DNA of 64,000 nt from Maylandia zebra (GCF_041146795.1 NC_135180.1:38809794-38873793), one strand, 5' to 3'; counted from the first letter of the stretch, positions 1-13,159 are shown. Notes: a model not told the origin generated them from the letters alone. Numbers and translations: made by a program.

Positions 1-586
1 GATTAAACAATCTGCTGCTTCACTCAGAAAAGTTTTAACTGGATCCAGGAGAAGCCGGTGAACCCACCCAAGACGGTAACCATCGACATGACCACAATCG
101 GGGAACCGTAAACCACATTTCAACACTCCCACACCAATAACAACCTTCACTCGTCAACCACAGACCCTCATACGTCCCCGTAAACCACAGAGTCTGTGCT
201 GTACACCACACAGGAATGAGAATGTCTGAGCACGAGCTGCAGGAGGCATGAAAGCCTGAAAACCTCCATGCAACAGTCACACTGAGTCCAAGTCCAAGAA
301 GAACTGCAGCTGTTCTGGAACGAGGGTTAGGGAGAATCCCAAGTGCAGTTTTTATAAGGTCCAAACTGACCACGAGCTGTAAACTTAAAGATGAGCTGCA
401 CGTGAACAGCACTGATAGCGAGCTGCAGAGGCCGTGAATGACCACTGAAGAGTGTCAGAGACTCGAGTCCGCTCGAAAGAACAAGAGCGATGCAAAAAGA
501 CGAGAGTGTCGTCCAACGCAGGACGAAATACGGCCAACGCGCTGCTCGAGGTCACGTTTATGGCTGCATGAGAGGAAAGAAATCAA

Positions 587-588
<2 letters not shown>

Positions 589-659
<71 letters not shown>
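589..659. repeat. (TG)n microsatellite
   Basis: About 35 pure TG units, followed within 200 bp by shorter ACAC runs. Confidence 0.97.
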
Positions 660-661
<2 letters not shown>

Positions 662-1717
662 ACCTGCCTGGTTAAACCTGAGTGTCTCCTGTGGAGATAA
701 GCTGAAGACACACACACACATTAACTACCCCCCTCAAAACACAAACATGGACACACAGGACATGTAATGTCCTCGTTACACACACACATTCATGCATGCA
801 TGATATCACACACACACACACACATCACACCCGGCCATCACACACACACACAGCTCTGTATGTGTGTGTGTCGCTGGCTGCCGGCCTCGTGCTGCTAAGC
901 TTCTTTTACGTGCACAATGGCGCCCTGCTGGCAGCTCAGGGCCAATTAAAGCCCTGTGAGAGAGAGAAACACCTCCAGGCGTCTAACCTCGATCGCCCAT
1001 GGTTCTGATCTCTGAGGCGGACCAACCAGCTGCTTCACCTCCTGCATGAAAGCAACATGTTCTCATATTACATCAGTTTATCAGTCTGACAGGTTGGCAA
1101 TCAAATGTCTTTAACACATGAAAATCACTTTGTGTGCGAATAGACGGTAACATCACCTGAAACAGCTCAAATCTAAACGGTTGAGACGTCTCTGCTTCAC
1201 GTGCTTCGATGCCTCTCTAACACAAGTTCGCTTATTATGTTAGTAATGGAGTCAACCAATCAATAACCTCAGTGACGCTCACAGGTCTGGACACAGCACA
1301 ACTTGTTTAAGGGACACATTCAGCCTGTAGTCTCTGCAGAACAGCAGAAGGCATCATGTCATACCTTTCAGATGTTTATCTTAATCCATAAAGTGCTTTT
1401 GAGCTGTGCAAGTCAAATTCAACAAATTTGGAAGGCTGTCTAAAACACAGAAAAAGAATGCACGCTGTAAACTTGATAAACCAATATTTCACAATACGAC
1501 AGAAAATATATCACATGTTTAAATCAAGACATTTTACAGTTTTTTGGAAAATGTGCTCTCATTTTGAATTCAAGGGCAGCAAAAATGTTTGAATGTCTGA
1601 AAGGCTTCTGATATGTTTTCATGTTCTATTGTAAGTAAAGTTGCAGTTTTGTTCACATTCAGCGCAGCGTTTTTGAAACAGGGTTTTTAAACTAAATTAA
1701 GTTTGCATCCTTTAAAG

Positions 1718-1930
1718 CAGGGGTGTCCAACTCCAGGCTTCCTGCAGGTTTTAGATCTCACCGTGGGTCAGCACACCTGAATCACATGATCAGCTCATTT
1801 CCAGGCCTCTGGAGAACTTCAGGACATGTTGAGGAGGTCATTTAGCCGTTTAAATCAGCTGTGATGGATCAAGGACACATCTAAACCCTGCAGGACACCG
1901 GACCTCGAGGCCTGGAGTTCAACACCTGTG
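1718..1930. mobile_element. hAT-type MITE with 8-bp target-site duplication
   Basis: 213-bp non-coding element with inverted ends (CAGGGGTGTCCAACTCCAGG at the left; the right end reads CACAGGTGTTGAACTCCAGG on the other strand). It is flanked by a perfect 8-bp duplication CTTTAAAG (1710-1717 and 1931-1938), the length typical of hAT transposition. It has no transposase, so it depended on one supplied in trans. Confidence 0.88.
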
Positions 1931-2137
1931 CTTTAAAGGATTGATTGAAGCAGGAGGATGCAGGTGGAGGTCATGGTGGTTCCATGTTTCACTATAATAC
2001 ATTCAAAATCTGTTTATGCTGATGATCTTTGTATATATGAAGGTTTTCACCAGATCTGATCTTATTTAATACCTCATTTAAAATCTTTACATTTTTTAGT
2101 TCCAGCTGTGTTCCCTGATGTTTCCATTTTTCCAATT

Positions 2138-2140
<3 letters not shown>

Positions 2141-2209
<69 letters not shown>
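2141..2209. repeat. (TG)n microsatellite
   Basis: About 34 pure TG units in non-coding DNA. Confidence 0.97.
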
Positions 2210-2211
<2 letters not shown>

Positions 2212-2269
2212 ACCGAGGTAAAAAAAGGGGTCATCAAGGTTAGTTTATGTTTATTAACTCCAACCTCTG

Positions 2270-2320
2270 ATTCTGCATTGTGGGTCTGCTTTCTGTTTAA
2301 GCAGACCCACAATGCAGAAT
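2270..2320. repeat. Perfect 22-bp hairpin
   Basis: ATTCTGCATTGTGGGTCTGC plus TT at 2270-2291 is exactly mirrored on the other strand at 2299-2320, around a 7-nt loop. No mismatches and no G-T pairs are needed. Confidence 0.95.
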
Positions 2321-3489
2321 GACTCTACTTCACGTTATTCCTGTGCACCAGCTCGAGGTAAAACATCTCATATTCTCTTCCTTAAAGGTTTGTTGAAAAA
2401 TAAAGAATTTCCTTCAATCAAATCAATCATCTAAAGATAGAAAGTGAGGGTTCCTACACAAAGCATACTTTCAGTGATGATATCATCTTCTATAAGAGCA
2501 TATTTATGTTTCAGAAGAATAAAGAGCCATGACAGCACATCACCCCGCAGTAATGTTTGTCTTGACCATCTGCGATTTATCTTTGATGATGTTTTTTCAC
2601 GTTTATTTCAACAACCTGCAATAAAAACAGGTCAAAATGACAGCTTTTGTTCCAAACACCACTAACAGCACAGAGGAGTCAGGTGTCACCCAGGCAGCGT
2701 GCCGATCCCTCATTCAGAACAATATACCAACACACCTGGTGACATCAGCACCAGCAGTCCCTCTGATTGGCCGTCTGTATGAGCGAGCTGATTAGAAGAG
2801 GTCAGCAAGTGTTTGAGTGTGTGAATGAAAGTGTGCCACTACTGAAGCGTGTTAAACGTTTGTACAAAGCGTTCTTCCTGTTGCTGAAAGGAGGGGAGAT
2901 TTGATCCTCCTGTAAGTGAGGCAAACCTGTATGTTGTCAGTCAGTTTCAGGTGGTGTAACTGAATCGCTGTAACACGATGCTGTTTGTTCTCTAAACACT
3001 GGAGACGATCACAGAACCATTCAAATGTGTCTCCGTTTAGTGGAGACAGAAAAGCAAAAAAAGCTCAAACTGTTCTGAGAAATTTCAGATTTTAGTTTCA
3101 ACAGTTTAACTTCCTCACTTTGAAAAAATGAATTCAAATTTTCAAGTTGTTACATTATATTTAGTAAATCTTTGAAATGAAGAGGTTAATAGATGGTTAA
3201 ATGATGCCACTGTTATTTAGAAACTTACTGAATTGAATATTTCCAGTGAAATTATTCATATTGAAAAATTCCTTCTAAGAGTTAGAGTTAGGCTACTGAG
3301 CTATGTGCAACCCATAGCAGCAGGTTTGGAAATCATGCCTCACACTCAAACAGGGTTTGGTCGACTAATCTGCTAATCGAATCACCCCGCCCAAATCAGT
3401 TGATGAGTTTGTATAGTTTTTATATGTTCCTCCTAATTATACATATTTCTCCTGTTTGTCACTTGCTGTTTCCGTAGCAGTTGGAGTTT

Positions 3490-4116
3490 TTACAGGGTGG
3501 GGTTGCTAGCCCCACGCTCAACCCTCCTCCTTTCTCATCCGGGCTTGGGACCGGCAATGGCAGAGCCGGTCCCAACAACCAACCAGCAACGTGCTGAAGA
3601 GGTGGAGAATTTTACATATCTTGGCAGCATCATCTCGAATGACGGGGTCTCTGATCGGGATGTCGACGCCAGAGTAGGGAAGGCAGTTGGTGTCCTGCGA
3701 CGTCTCCAACCTAACCCTGAATGTTAGGGTCAAGATCAGACTACTGAACTCTATCGTCTTCGCTACTGCATTTTACGCTAGTGAAACCTGGCGCTCAACA
3801 AGTGCAATTATTCAACACCTGAACGTGCTTCAACAACGTGGCCTGCGGCGAATCCTGAGAATTTGCTACCACATGGCGTCGAACATTCATGGACGATCTG
3901 AGAACTGTCGACATTGTCTGGGACGAAGCTGAAGCAGTCGCTGCTGACTGACATCGATGGAGATCACTAGCTGCCCGATGCGCCGCCCGGTGTAGGAGGA
4001 ACTAAGTGCTAAGTGCTCCTGTTTGTCATTTATTCCTGCACAGTTGGTGTGGAGCACCCATCATTTCGATGTACATGACAATCACAATAAACTGCGATTC
4101 TATTCTATTCTATTCT
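3490..4116 (+). mobile_element. Truncated LINE: reverse-transcriptase C-terminal fragment and 3' tail
   Basis: The plus strand encodes VENFTYLGSIISNDG, VSDRDVDARVGKAVGVLRRL and, in another frame, VKIRLLNSIVFATAFYASETW and RGLRRIL. These are typical post-palm RT text of non-LTR elements; the frame change near 3715 marks decay. The 3' end (about 4060-4116) has ACAATAAACT followed by a (TTCTA)n tail. The element is 5'-truncated, as is usual for LINEs. Confidence 0.75.
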
Positions 4117-6640
4117 AAACGTAGCTTTGTCTCGTAGTTTGGGTTCTGTTCACACAGAGGAAAATCCAGGTGAACTCCAAGCCAATCAAAAAGCCAAACT
4201 GCAAACCACGTGAGAATGTTCCGTCCACTGATTGGCTGGATGTGTTGGAGAGCAACAAACTAAATACAGGAAGAAGATGCTCTTTTCTACACTATTGGAG
4301 AACCCAAGAATTTACACCCATTTCATGGCTGGATGTTAGTCAGTGCAGACTTTTGCACATCTACAGTACGTTTCCTCATCGTGGCCAATGGAAGCTTTTT
4401 AGTTTAGACTTGCAATGTACACCTGGGAACTGGTTTGGATCCGTTTTCTATCTTTTCAAGTCAAATATCTCAGCTTTACTTTAAATTACAGTTAAAACAG
4501 TGACCAAAGCTGCAAACGCAACCTTTAACATTTAAACTGTGCCGTTTTGTGCATGTTTTTTTTGCTCCAAGCCACATGCAGCATCCACACGGCCAATCCT
4601 CTCATGACGATACACAGCAGGGTGATTAAACGTTTATATAAGAAGCAACTACAGCTGATGTAATGTTAACAACTGACATGTTTGAAACTGATCATTTGTC
4701 TACGTGTCTTCCATTGTAAACCTACTAATCAGTGCTAACATTGATAACATTAACAGTGTTCAGTTTCATAAATCATAAACTGTCACGATCTATGCTAACG
4801 GTCCCTATGATGTTCCAGTTACCAAAGCAGCGGAGATAGTAATAAACCACTGGACCACCAAATATGCCTCCTCGTGGAGCCATATCTTCAATCCACGTAT
4901 TTCCTCAGAAGCATGAGTTCCCCAAACGCACCGACAGAGGTGGAAACTGTTTTTGCAAACTGTTCCTTTATACATAAATATAATACTGAGACACAAAATG
5001 ATACAAACAAAAAGAGAACGTCGTGAAGCATTCGGTGCAGTTTTCCTCAGTAAAACCGTCATCAGCCCATAAAAGCTGAAGGTTTTTGATATTTCAGTCA
5101 AACAGCAGCAGGTCGGGCTCACGGACTGCTGTCGGTCTGTTGTTCGTTCCACTCCCCAAACTAATCTGGTTTAATCCCAACAGGAATCCAGCAAACTAAC
5201 GCCTCTACATCTAAAATCTGAGCACGCAGCTTTTCATTACTTCCATATTAGAGCTCTGTGCTAATACGGCTCGATTTAACACAGCGGCTAATGTCCCCAA
5301 AACAGCTCCGAGTGTCTCAGGTTGTTAACGTCTGCAGCACACATCGAGTTCACGAAGGCCTTAAAGTTTGCAAACACCAGTTTATGAAGACAGGATTCAC
5401 CAGGATTCATCTTCCACAAGTTTCCTGTTGGAATCTTAGTTCAGATTTAAAATTGACAGACATGACAGCACAGCAGTAAATACTGAAAACCAAAGAAGAC
5501 ACTGACACAGTGAGGTGTTTTCACTCTCCTAACCCTGAACAGGTGAGCTGAGACCAGCTCGAGGTTAACGGGGAAGCAGTGATGCCGTCCTCACCCTGCT
5601 ATGAGGATGTAGATGTTTCGGTCAGTTTTGAAGTCTTTGTTTTTCTTCTTCACATTAAAAATAAAGAAAATCCTTTAAATAATTTGATGCCCGAGTAGTT
5701 TTGGACTGAGAACCAGAATTCATGCTGTCGTTGTGTTTCTTCAAACTTATTTGATCTCCTTCGTCCATCCGTCAGAGTGCGAAGCCTCCGATCTCTGGTG
5801 TCACCTAAGGACAAACTGCTGGGCTTAAAAATGTGACAGGAGGTTTGTAAACCTGAAAACCTTCTTTTAAACACAAACACTCCTCTGAAAGACGAGTGTA
5901 GCCACCGCCACCACAAAAGCACCCAAACATGAGCAGAAAGGGCCGAGAGCGGGGCTGCCGGTGGCTGTTGTGTCTCTAAACCAAACACTGAGTGTCTGAA
6001 CAGCAGCCAAGCCTGAAGGGGCAACCGGCGAGCCAACAACGCCGGTCCTCATGGCAACCGTAGTAGTAGTAGCAGCGAAAGAAAGAAAATCGAGCTATTC
6101 AGAGAATGCACAACAACGTTTAATGTGTTACTCCACTGTGTGTCTAACACTGGAGGTGGGTGGAGTTTGGTGATACGTAACAGCTGGTGTGAGAGGACGC
6201 GTGGCTGCAGCGTTCAAAGAACACAAACGTGCAGACTTTAAAAATGGAGCAGCGACTGAACGACATCTACGAACGCCACAAGGAGGATGATGTCATCATC
6301 ACAGACTGTATATAAAAGATGGATGAAACTTCCTGGTCGGAAATGTAGAGCAAACGTCTGAAACCTGCAGTCACGACAGAGTCACCATAAAACAGCTTCC
6401 CCACCTCACAGAGTGTCATTTACAAAAAGAAGACAGGACTCAAGGGACGAAGGAGCAGAGAAAGGATGGAAGGAAGGAAGGAAAGAAAAAGACAAAAAGA
6501 AACAAGGAAACGAAGGAAGGAAGGTTTTGAAAGCATTACTCAAAACATATATTTAGAAGAACATTTAGAAAGAAGTTTTTCTTTGAAACGTTTTTAAAAC
6601 TGGTTTAAAAATCAGAGATTTGTGTAAATATTTGTTAGGA
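4117..6640. other. Intergenic, no gene recognised
   Basis: Only short open frames without family resemblance or convincing splice context. A GGAAGGAAGG-type purine run occurs near 6465-6520. A minus-strand frame around 5870-6040 has a hydrophobic stretch (SCLGAFVVAVATLVF) but no good donor. Confidence 0.6.
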
Positions 6641-6683
6641 GTTCATCAGCCTTCAGTGTCGGTCCTCAGAAGGGCAGACAGAT

Positions 6684-6736
6684 ATGTGTGTGTGTGTGTG
6701 TGTGTCTGTGTGTGTGAGTGTGTGTCTGTGTGTGTG
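6684..6736. repeat. Interrupted (TG)n microsatellite beside the candidate exon donor
   Basis: TG repeats with CTG and AGTG interruptions. On the minus strand this is a CA tract starting a few nt after the donor of the exon at 6742-6876. Confidence 0.92.
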
Positions 6737-6741
6737 TTCAC

Positions 6742-6876
6742 ACTGTAGCGATGGACACAGGCCAGAGCGTCCCCAATGAGCACGCACAGACCAGGGAAGA
6801 GCCCACCAATCAGAGCGCTGCTGCCACAGTTTTGCTGTCGCGGGGGGCCGCTGGCATCAATCAGGTCCTCAGGTAC
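6742..6876 (-). CDS. Possible membrane-protein exon (Frag1/DRAM/TMEM150-like), isolated
   Basis: 135-nt open segment on the minus strand between an acceptor (TTTTATTGGCAG) and a GTGAAC donor, phase 0 on both sides. It encodes VPEDLIDASGPPRQQNCGSS followed by ALIGGLFPGLCVLIGDALAC and VHRYS, the middle part being a plausible transmembrane helix. The layout (Ile and Gly before PP, Cys, helix, Arg-Tyr) loosely resembles the first loop and helix of TMEM150/DRAM proteins; this is inference. CA/TG microsatellites flank it on both sides (6684-6736 and 6889-6928). Confidence 0.33.
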
Positions 6877-6884
6877 CTGCCAAT

Positions 6885-6888
<4 letters not shown>

Positions 6889-6928
<40 letters not shown>
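6889..6928. repeat. (CA)n microsatellite before the candidate exon acceptor
   Basis: About 20 CA units. On the minus strand it is a (TG)n tract ending 12 nt before the acceptor of the exon at 6742-6876. Confidence 0.95.
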
Positions 6929-6929
<1 letters not shown>

Positions 6930-7182
6930 TTTACTTGTTGTTTACCTACTTCACTCTGCAGCAGCCAATTAGGGTTCAAAGAGAGACTCAAAAAGTTGCA
7001 TCACTTAAAGGGTCAGTGAACCCAAGTTAATCAAATCAAAGCTTTTGTGCTTCAAAGAATCATTTTATGTAAAAAACACAAACTCAGTGAACTTCAGATA
7101 AAAAAAAAAAACAAGATTTTAGCAGCTTCATAATCAGAGCAGACGGCGAAGACACCGAGAGACAGAAGTACAGCACACTCAC

Positions 7183-7215
7183 CTGGAGACAGCGAGGGTC
7201 TGCACCTGAGACACA
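7183..7215 (-). CDS. Possible 33-nt microexon upstream of the membrane-protein exon
   Basis: Minus-strand segment with a good acceptor (AATCCCTGCAG) and a strong donor (CAG|GTGAGTG), phase 0 to phase 0, encoding CVSGADPRCLQ. It would join in frame to the exon at 6742-6876 and add two cysteines to an extracellular loop. No further exons of this gene were found, so it may be chance. Confidence 0.22.
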
Positions 7216-7289
7216 CTGCAGGGATTCAGCTCACACTGAGCATCAAAGTTTCATTCAACACAAACCAGAAAGTTTTTACATCTATGTTT

Positions 7290-8340
7290 CTTCTTCAGGG
7301 ATCTTTTGTTTTTTTAATTAACACAACAATTAAACAAAAAACCTTGACAAAAACAACACAAACCAAACATAACAATGTGCACAAAGGATGTAAAATTACA
7401 AAAGCATGTCAAAACTTTCAATGCAGTTATTAAAATGTGATGAAAAAACAGCAAAATCACGATCAGAACAAACAAAAAGAAATCAAAAGCCACAAACTGA
7501 TGTAAAATTGCACAACAATAAATACATAAAGGTCCTTTATTGTAAATGTCATAAATGTCACTTCAGGTCAGAACATGATGTGAGATGACAAACAGTTGGC
7601 CAAAAAGATGCAACATGTGGACACAAAATAACAAAATGACCTCAAAGAGCGATGAAATTCCCCCAAGACAAAAGTGAAATGGACACAAAGTCACGTGAAA
7701 TTACCTCCAAAAACTGTCCAAAAACAGATGTAATTACACACACGAAAAATGATGTGAAATCACAAAACTTTAAAGGATGACCAGAAGTGACAAAAGCAGA
7801 AGCAAAAGCGCCAAAATGACGTCAAATAATATAAAATTAGAGAAAAAAGACAGAAGATGCTATGAAACAACCGAGAGACATAAAAGCTGCTTTAATATAC
7901 CTCCACCTTGTGGCCACAGGAGGAACTACAGCTGTGGGGTGACGGGTTAACACTGGAGGAGCCTTTTACACTAAAGTGTTTCCTCCTTCTGACTGACCAC
8001 AGTTTTTGTTTCACCTCAGCCTCTGCCGGGTTGGAAACACGCACAGAGTCAGAATGTCAGCTTCAGTGTGCACAAACTGACACAAAATACCCACAAACAC
8101 AAACAAACACACAAAACAACCAAAAGCAGCATCAAAATCGCCACAAAGTGGTTTAAAATATCTGCAAACACATAGAAAATGGTCCAAAGGGCAGAAAATG
8201 AAAACAAACTGATGCAGCATCAGCCAATCAAATCCCACAGAGACATAAAAGAACCAAAAACATCACAAAGAGACAAAAAATTATAATTAACAGTTGAGAA
8301 ATCACAAAAAACAACCACAAAATGAACCATCTTACATCAT
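7290..8340. repeat. Degenerate short-period repeat field (CACAAAATGANNT-like)
   Basis: About 1 kb of A-rich DNA in which words such as ACAAAATGACCTCAAAGAG, GTGAAATTAC and ACAAACTGATG recur every 20-30 nt without exact units. It looks like an old, decayed minisatellite. An exonic-type interruption with no recognisable gene occurs near 7900-8050. Confidence 0.6.
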
Positions 8341-11300
8341 TTAATCCTCACTGTGCACTAAGGGCTCCACAATGATGTAGAAAGCAAAGATAAACGACAG
8401 ATGACAATAAAAGTAATTCACAGCATCTTCTTCAGTCCTGAAGGACACGATGAACGACCCCGAGCGCCTCCTCTGGCGCCACCTGGAGGACAGGCACACA
8501 CTTGAGGTACTGCTTCTTCACCAGCTGCTTCTCATCACGCTTGTCACCCCGCGTGTGTCAGTGAGCCGTGTGATTGGCTCATTAGTCGGTATAAAAACAA
8601 AGGCAAGCAGCCAGCCAATCAGCACAAAGAAAACAGACCTCTGCTGCTTTCCCAGCATGCCTTGGGAGCGTGGTGGTCCGGCGAGTTGGAGCTGAACAGG
8701 AAGATCAAAACCTAAAATAATAAACGGGACACAAATTAAATTAAAGATTTAAAGTTAAACACCAACAGCTTGGTGAGTCCGAAGGATCAGAGCCGATATT
8801 CTGATATATGAGCCGATGTTGTCTTTCAGGCACATTAATCATAGTCAGAATTATTAGTGAGTTGTCATTAAGGCCGTAAGGAAGCGTGAACACTGTGTAA
8901 ATAAGAGAGAGTTTATGTGTGGGCTCTGTGGGGAGCTGTAACCATCCGCTTGGTGGTTTCGTCCCTTTAGTCGCAGCCGTGTTGCTGTCGGTGAGACCGA
9001 GAGCAGCTGATGGCTTTCGCAGGTCTGCTGTGTGGGACGGGTCGAGTCCAGGTCACAACCGCAAAGTCATGACTGGAACACTTTCAACGGGAGTGTGAGG
9101 GAGCTCCAGCAGGTCAGAGATACTGGAAACTGGGAACACCACCCCCACCCCACCACACCCGCCCACCGGCTGTGTGTTAAATTAATTTGTTCTTTTCCAC
9201 CAGCTCGTCCCTGCAGCTGTCGTTGCCACAGACGCACAAAACAAGCGCTCCTCTGTCTGCTGAGACGTCACTATGTTTGTTTCCGTCTGTTGGCCGCATC
9301 AGGTAACAAAGGGCCGTCCGAGGAGACATGCACGGTCGTTAGCAGGAATCAAACCTGAGACCTGTCGTCCGTCAAACAGCAACAAACCTCTGTCAGCGGA
9401 TCAGATTCTCGGCTTGCCTGGCCTCAGACAAACTTCCCCACCGGCCTCGTGTTTACTTTAAGTTTTTTCTCACGAGTGCAGGTTAACATCGCCGCAGCTG
9501 CTACTGTGCACTTTACTTTATTTTTTTTACTTTATTTTCATGGCTTCTGTGCTTCAAAAAGAAGTCCAGCTGTATAAAAATAACTCACTGCTCACTTGAT
9601 CATTAAAGGTGGACATAGCCACGCCCCCTAGTTATCAAACTTAATACACAGCGAGACCGTGGCTGTTTTTGTACCAGGCCGTAAACGTGATTATTCCTGC
9701 TGTAAAGTTTTAATGAGGACAGACTCACTGCCGGAGCCTCAAGTGGACATTAGAGGAACTGCAGCTTTTGACACGCCTGCGTTGTCCCTTGCTTCAACAT
9801 CAGCGTGACTTTTATTTTGAAACTTCCTTTCAATCAAGACTGGACTCAGTTATTCAGAGGTGCCTGTAACTTCTTTATTGCAATAATGTGAACAATGTTT
9901 TCTTCTTTGCAAACAGAGACAGTATAAAAGATGCCAAAGTGAAGCTAACACAAAGGTGCCTTCTTTTAACAGCCAGCAGGGGGCGACTCATCTGGTTAAA
10001 CAGGCTTGCTGTATAAAAACGACCCTCGCTCTGCGAACACAGGAAAGTCTCTCTGAGAGCTCTCGTACCGAAACCTTCAGACGACAGAAAAACTTTGGTC
10101 CAAACTCTAAACACTGCAGTACTACTAGAGACTACGAGATACATGTGCGTGTATTTTAACTCATGTTAACTCTTATTTCCATTCATATGGATTCATGATG
10201 TCTGCACCGCTCCGAGAGATGCTTCACATTGCATCGTTCACCTGTACATTAACAAAGGCCTTCTGTTCTATTCATTTTGTGAATTTTGCTCATTTTAAGA
10301 TTATCCGGGTTTGTTCACTGGCTAAGCACTGTTTTGTTTTTGGACTGCTGTTTGAGACACGTCTGCTGAGCTCTTCAGCTTTTGAAACTTAGACTCGTTT
10401 TTGTACTTGAACTTTTGTGTTTCCCAGCTCTGTGCCGAGTCCTCCTGTCTTTAGCCCAAGCTTGGTAAATATCCTGCAACCTTCAGCTGTTATTCAGGCA
10501 CCGGTGGCTGCTCTCACTTCCCTCCATAAAAAAGCAGAGCTGAGTCTGTGCTTCGCCAACTGTCCCCTTAAAGGAGATTAGAGTTCTCGGAGCAGAAAAG
10601 AAAGTGTTGCTCATTTGTCTCCCTGCAGGATTTTCTGTCCCGTCGGTCCGCCGTCCTGCTGACTCTGCGGTAACGGCGTAAAGCTCCAGCTGATGATTCA
10701 TGGATCGGATGACTCAGATCTTGTGAGTGAAGCTTCTCTGGGCCAAATCAAGCCGGTAGGATTCCCCCTGGATATTCCCTGCCGTCCTCGGTCTCACGCC
10801 TCCAGCTTTCCTGGATCTCACTGTTTACTCAGTCAGCTCTCACAGTGAAAGCTGAGCCGCGGCTCTGTGTGGATCTGCTCTGAAGGTTATCGGGAGGTCT
10901 GAAGGTAGTCAGACACCAAAACAAAGACACACAAAACTCTCATCACAGGAGTTTACCAATCCAGGAGCTGCTCTTAGCTACACCACCACATCAGCAGTCG
11001 AAACACTTAAACCTGCAAAGGTTCATCAGACATGTGACCATGGGCCTGTTCTGCTTCTCCTTGTTTCCTGTTATAAACATCTCCTGCTCATGTTCCACAT
11101 GGCCAAAGTTTCTAATAAAGAGCTCAGACGGCTGTAAACAGTCAGTTTATCGCTGATGTCATATAGAGGTCACATCCCTAATATGGCCGGTGGGCACTGA
11201 AGCTCCACCCACCAAGCTTTTAGTTTATGAGGGGCATCCAATCAGAAGAGCATTACCTTAAAGACGAGCTAAAATTGCTCATTTGAGACAGAGGATGAAC

Positions 11301-13159
11301 TGAGAGGACTGGTATATGATTCTATAAAGTAATGATTATTTTGATTTGTGAATCATACAAAGCTACTCATACAAAGCAGTAATTGAGTGTAAGAAACGTT
11401 GTTGTGGGCTTTGATGGTTTTGGTCAGTGGTTGTTGATCAATGGTCATGAGAATTTGCATAATTAAGATTAAGGAACTGACCTCCCAGCCCATTGTTCCT
11501 CCAGTGGGCTGGTTTCAGTCATTATGCAAATGTTCTGTTTATGAGATTGAAACCTGCGGTCAGCTGAGACTGAAGAAGTCACTTGGATGAGTGACAAAAC
11601 GTTTCTCCCACAAAACGCTACGTCCAGATGAACAGAATCAACTTTTTGGAGGTCCTTGTGTTGTTCAGCATCCATCTTCTACCTTTAAGACTCCACATGG
11701 CTGAGTTATTTAAAAAAAAAACACAATAAGTGTGTGTTTACTCAGGTAATTTCTGCTGTAAAGTTTGAACATTTTAAATATTTTTTACATGGGTGTGTAT
11801 GGGGACGGACTCTAGTGGACATTGTCAGGCTGCTGCTTTGATGGACAGATTTCAACAGCTGATTGTGAACAAACGAAAGAGCTTCAGAGCCGCTGCAGGC
11901 TCTGAAGCTTTGATGCGGCGTCACCATCGCGAGTCAGGCTTTGAATACGTCAGCTGACCTGATTTGCTAATAACCTTTTTAATTACATTTGTGACAACTG
12001 AATTCTTGGCATGATGCTGCTTTGCCCAGGCGTTTCGTCAGCCATGTTGGCTCCACAAGCCCGCTCCCTGACCCTTGCTGCAGGTAACTGTGTTGTCTCT
12101 GTTGCCAGGGTGACGTTACTGATGAACGGTCCAAAAAGGGCAAACAATGACTCACCTGAAGCGTCACTTATTTCTCACCTTTAAATGTTCCTGTTAGTTT
12201 AACCGCTCCTAATTCCTGTTCAGCCAAGTGAATCAGCTGACAGCGCCTAACTGTTTCCACGTAACGTACAAGAACAGCAGCTCAACCGACAATAAGTTAT
12301 ATGAGCATTCAAATAACCAGCACTCGGACATCACACCACAAAATCAGTAAAATAACTGCGACACAGATCCACTGTGATGGAGTCACACTTGAAACACTCC
12401 AAGAAATGCAAGCTAACTTTAGCGTAGAAATAGAGTTGGATGCTAAAGGCCTTTTCAGGCATGTAGCAAACATGTTTAGACAAACTTGAGCATGCCAGGT
12501 TTGTTTAGACAGTAAAGTAGCTTCTTGTATTTAGGTAGGCAAAGTGTGTAGTTTAGACAGGGGTTGTGTCTTATTAGTGGGCGATAAAAAAATCACACAA
12601 ACAATGAAGCTAGCAGTTAGCACAGCGTATGCTACTGCCTGCGTTAAAGGGCCATAACACCACTAAACACCAGACGCTGTTCTCCCAGCACAACACAGAC
12701 TCCAAGACAAACTGCACATGAGGACAGAAACTAAATCTCTCACAGGCTTAGACGGAAACAGAAAACATTAAGGTTAGTCGGCTAGCTTGGCTAACCATAA
12801 CGTCATTGCTAGAAAATCATAGTTAACTTTTGTTTTAACTGGCTCATAACACAATTTTGTGACTATTTGTTTTTCATTCAATAATTTAAAGAAAATAAAA
12901 TTGGTTACAGCGTCTGCTCGTTCAGATCCAGTTTGGTATTGGACCTGGTTTGACTTCACAGAACCGCCACAGAAGATGGGACTCTGTGCAGTCCTGTGGA
13001 AAACTAAGAACACCTTCAATGCTTCTATAGGAATTAAAACCACCTCGGGTGGATTTAGGTGTGATAACACAATTCCACAATCTTCCCACCAGTGGTCTCA
13101 GCAAAGTCACCCTACCAAACCCAAAAGCTCCATCTCGTACTATACAGGTCTCAGTTAGC
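8341..13159. other. Intergenic, no gene recognised
   Basis: No frame longer than about 110 codons and none with recognisable domains, apart from the repeat candidate at 11461-11690. A minus-strand tail around 8430-8530 (EKQLVKKQYLKCVPVLQVAP) lacks a usable acceptor. Confidence 0.55.
11461..11690. repeat. Dispersed-repeat candidate
   Basis: The stretch around GTGACAAAACGTTTCTCCCA and GTCCAGATGAACAGAATCAA matches a motif recalled as widely repeated in percomorph genomes. Its parent element is unknown to me. Confidence 0.45.

Noticed and set aside
589-2209. Microsatellite-derived Cys-Val and His-Thr frames as genes
   Set aside because: Pure TG/CA repeats give such frames by default; no flanking coding sequence.
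8430-8711. Minus-strand coding-like segments (VLIFLFSSNSP and EKQLVKKQYLKCVPVLQVAP)
   Set aside because: The first has a fair acceptor but no good donor; the second is open but lacks an acceptor. They do not join in phase to each other or to the exon at 7183-7215.
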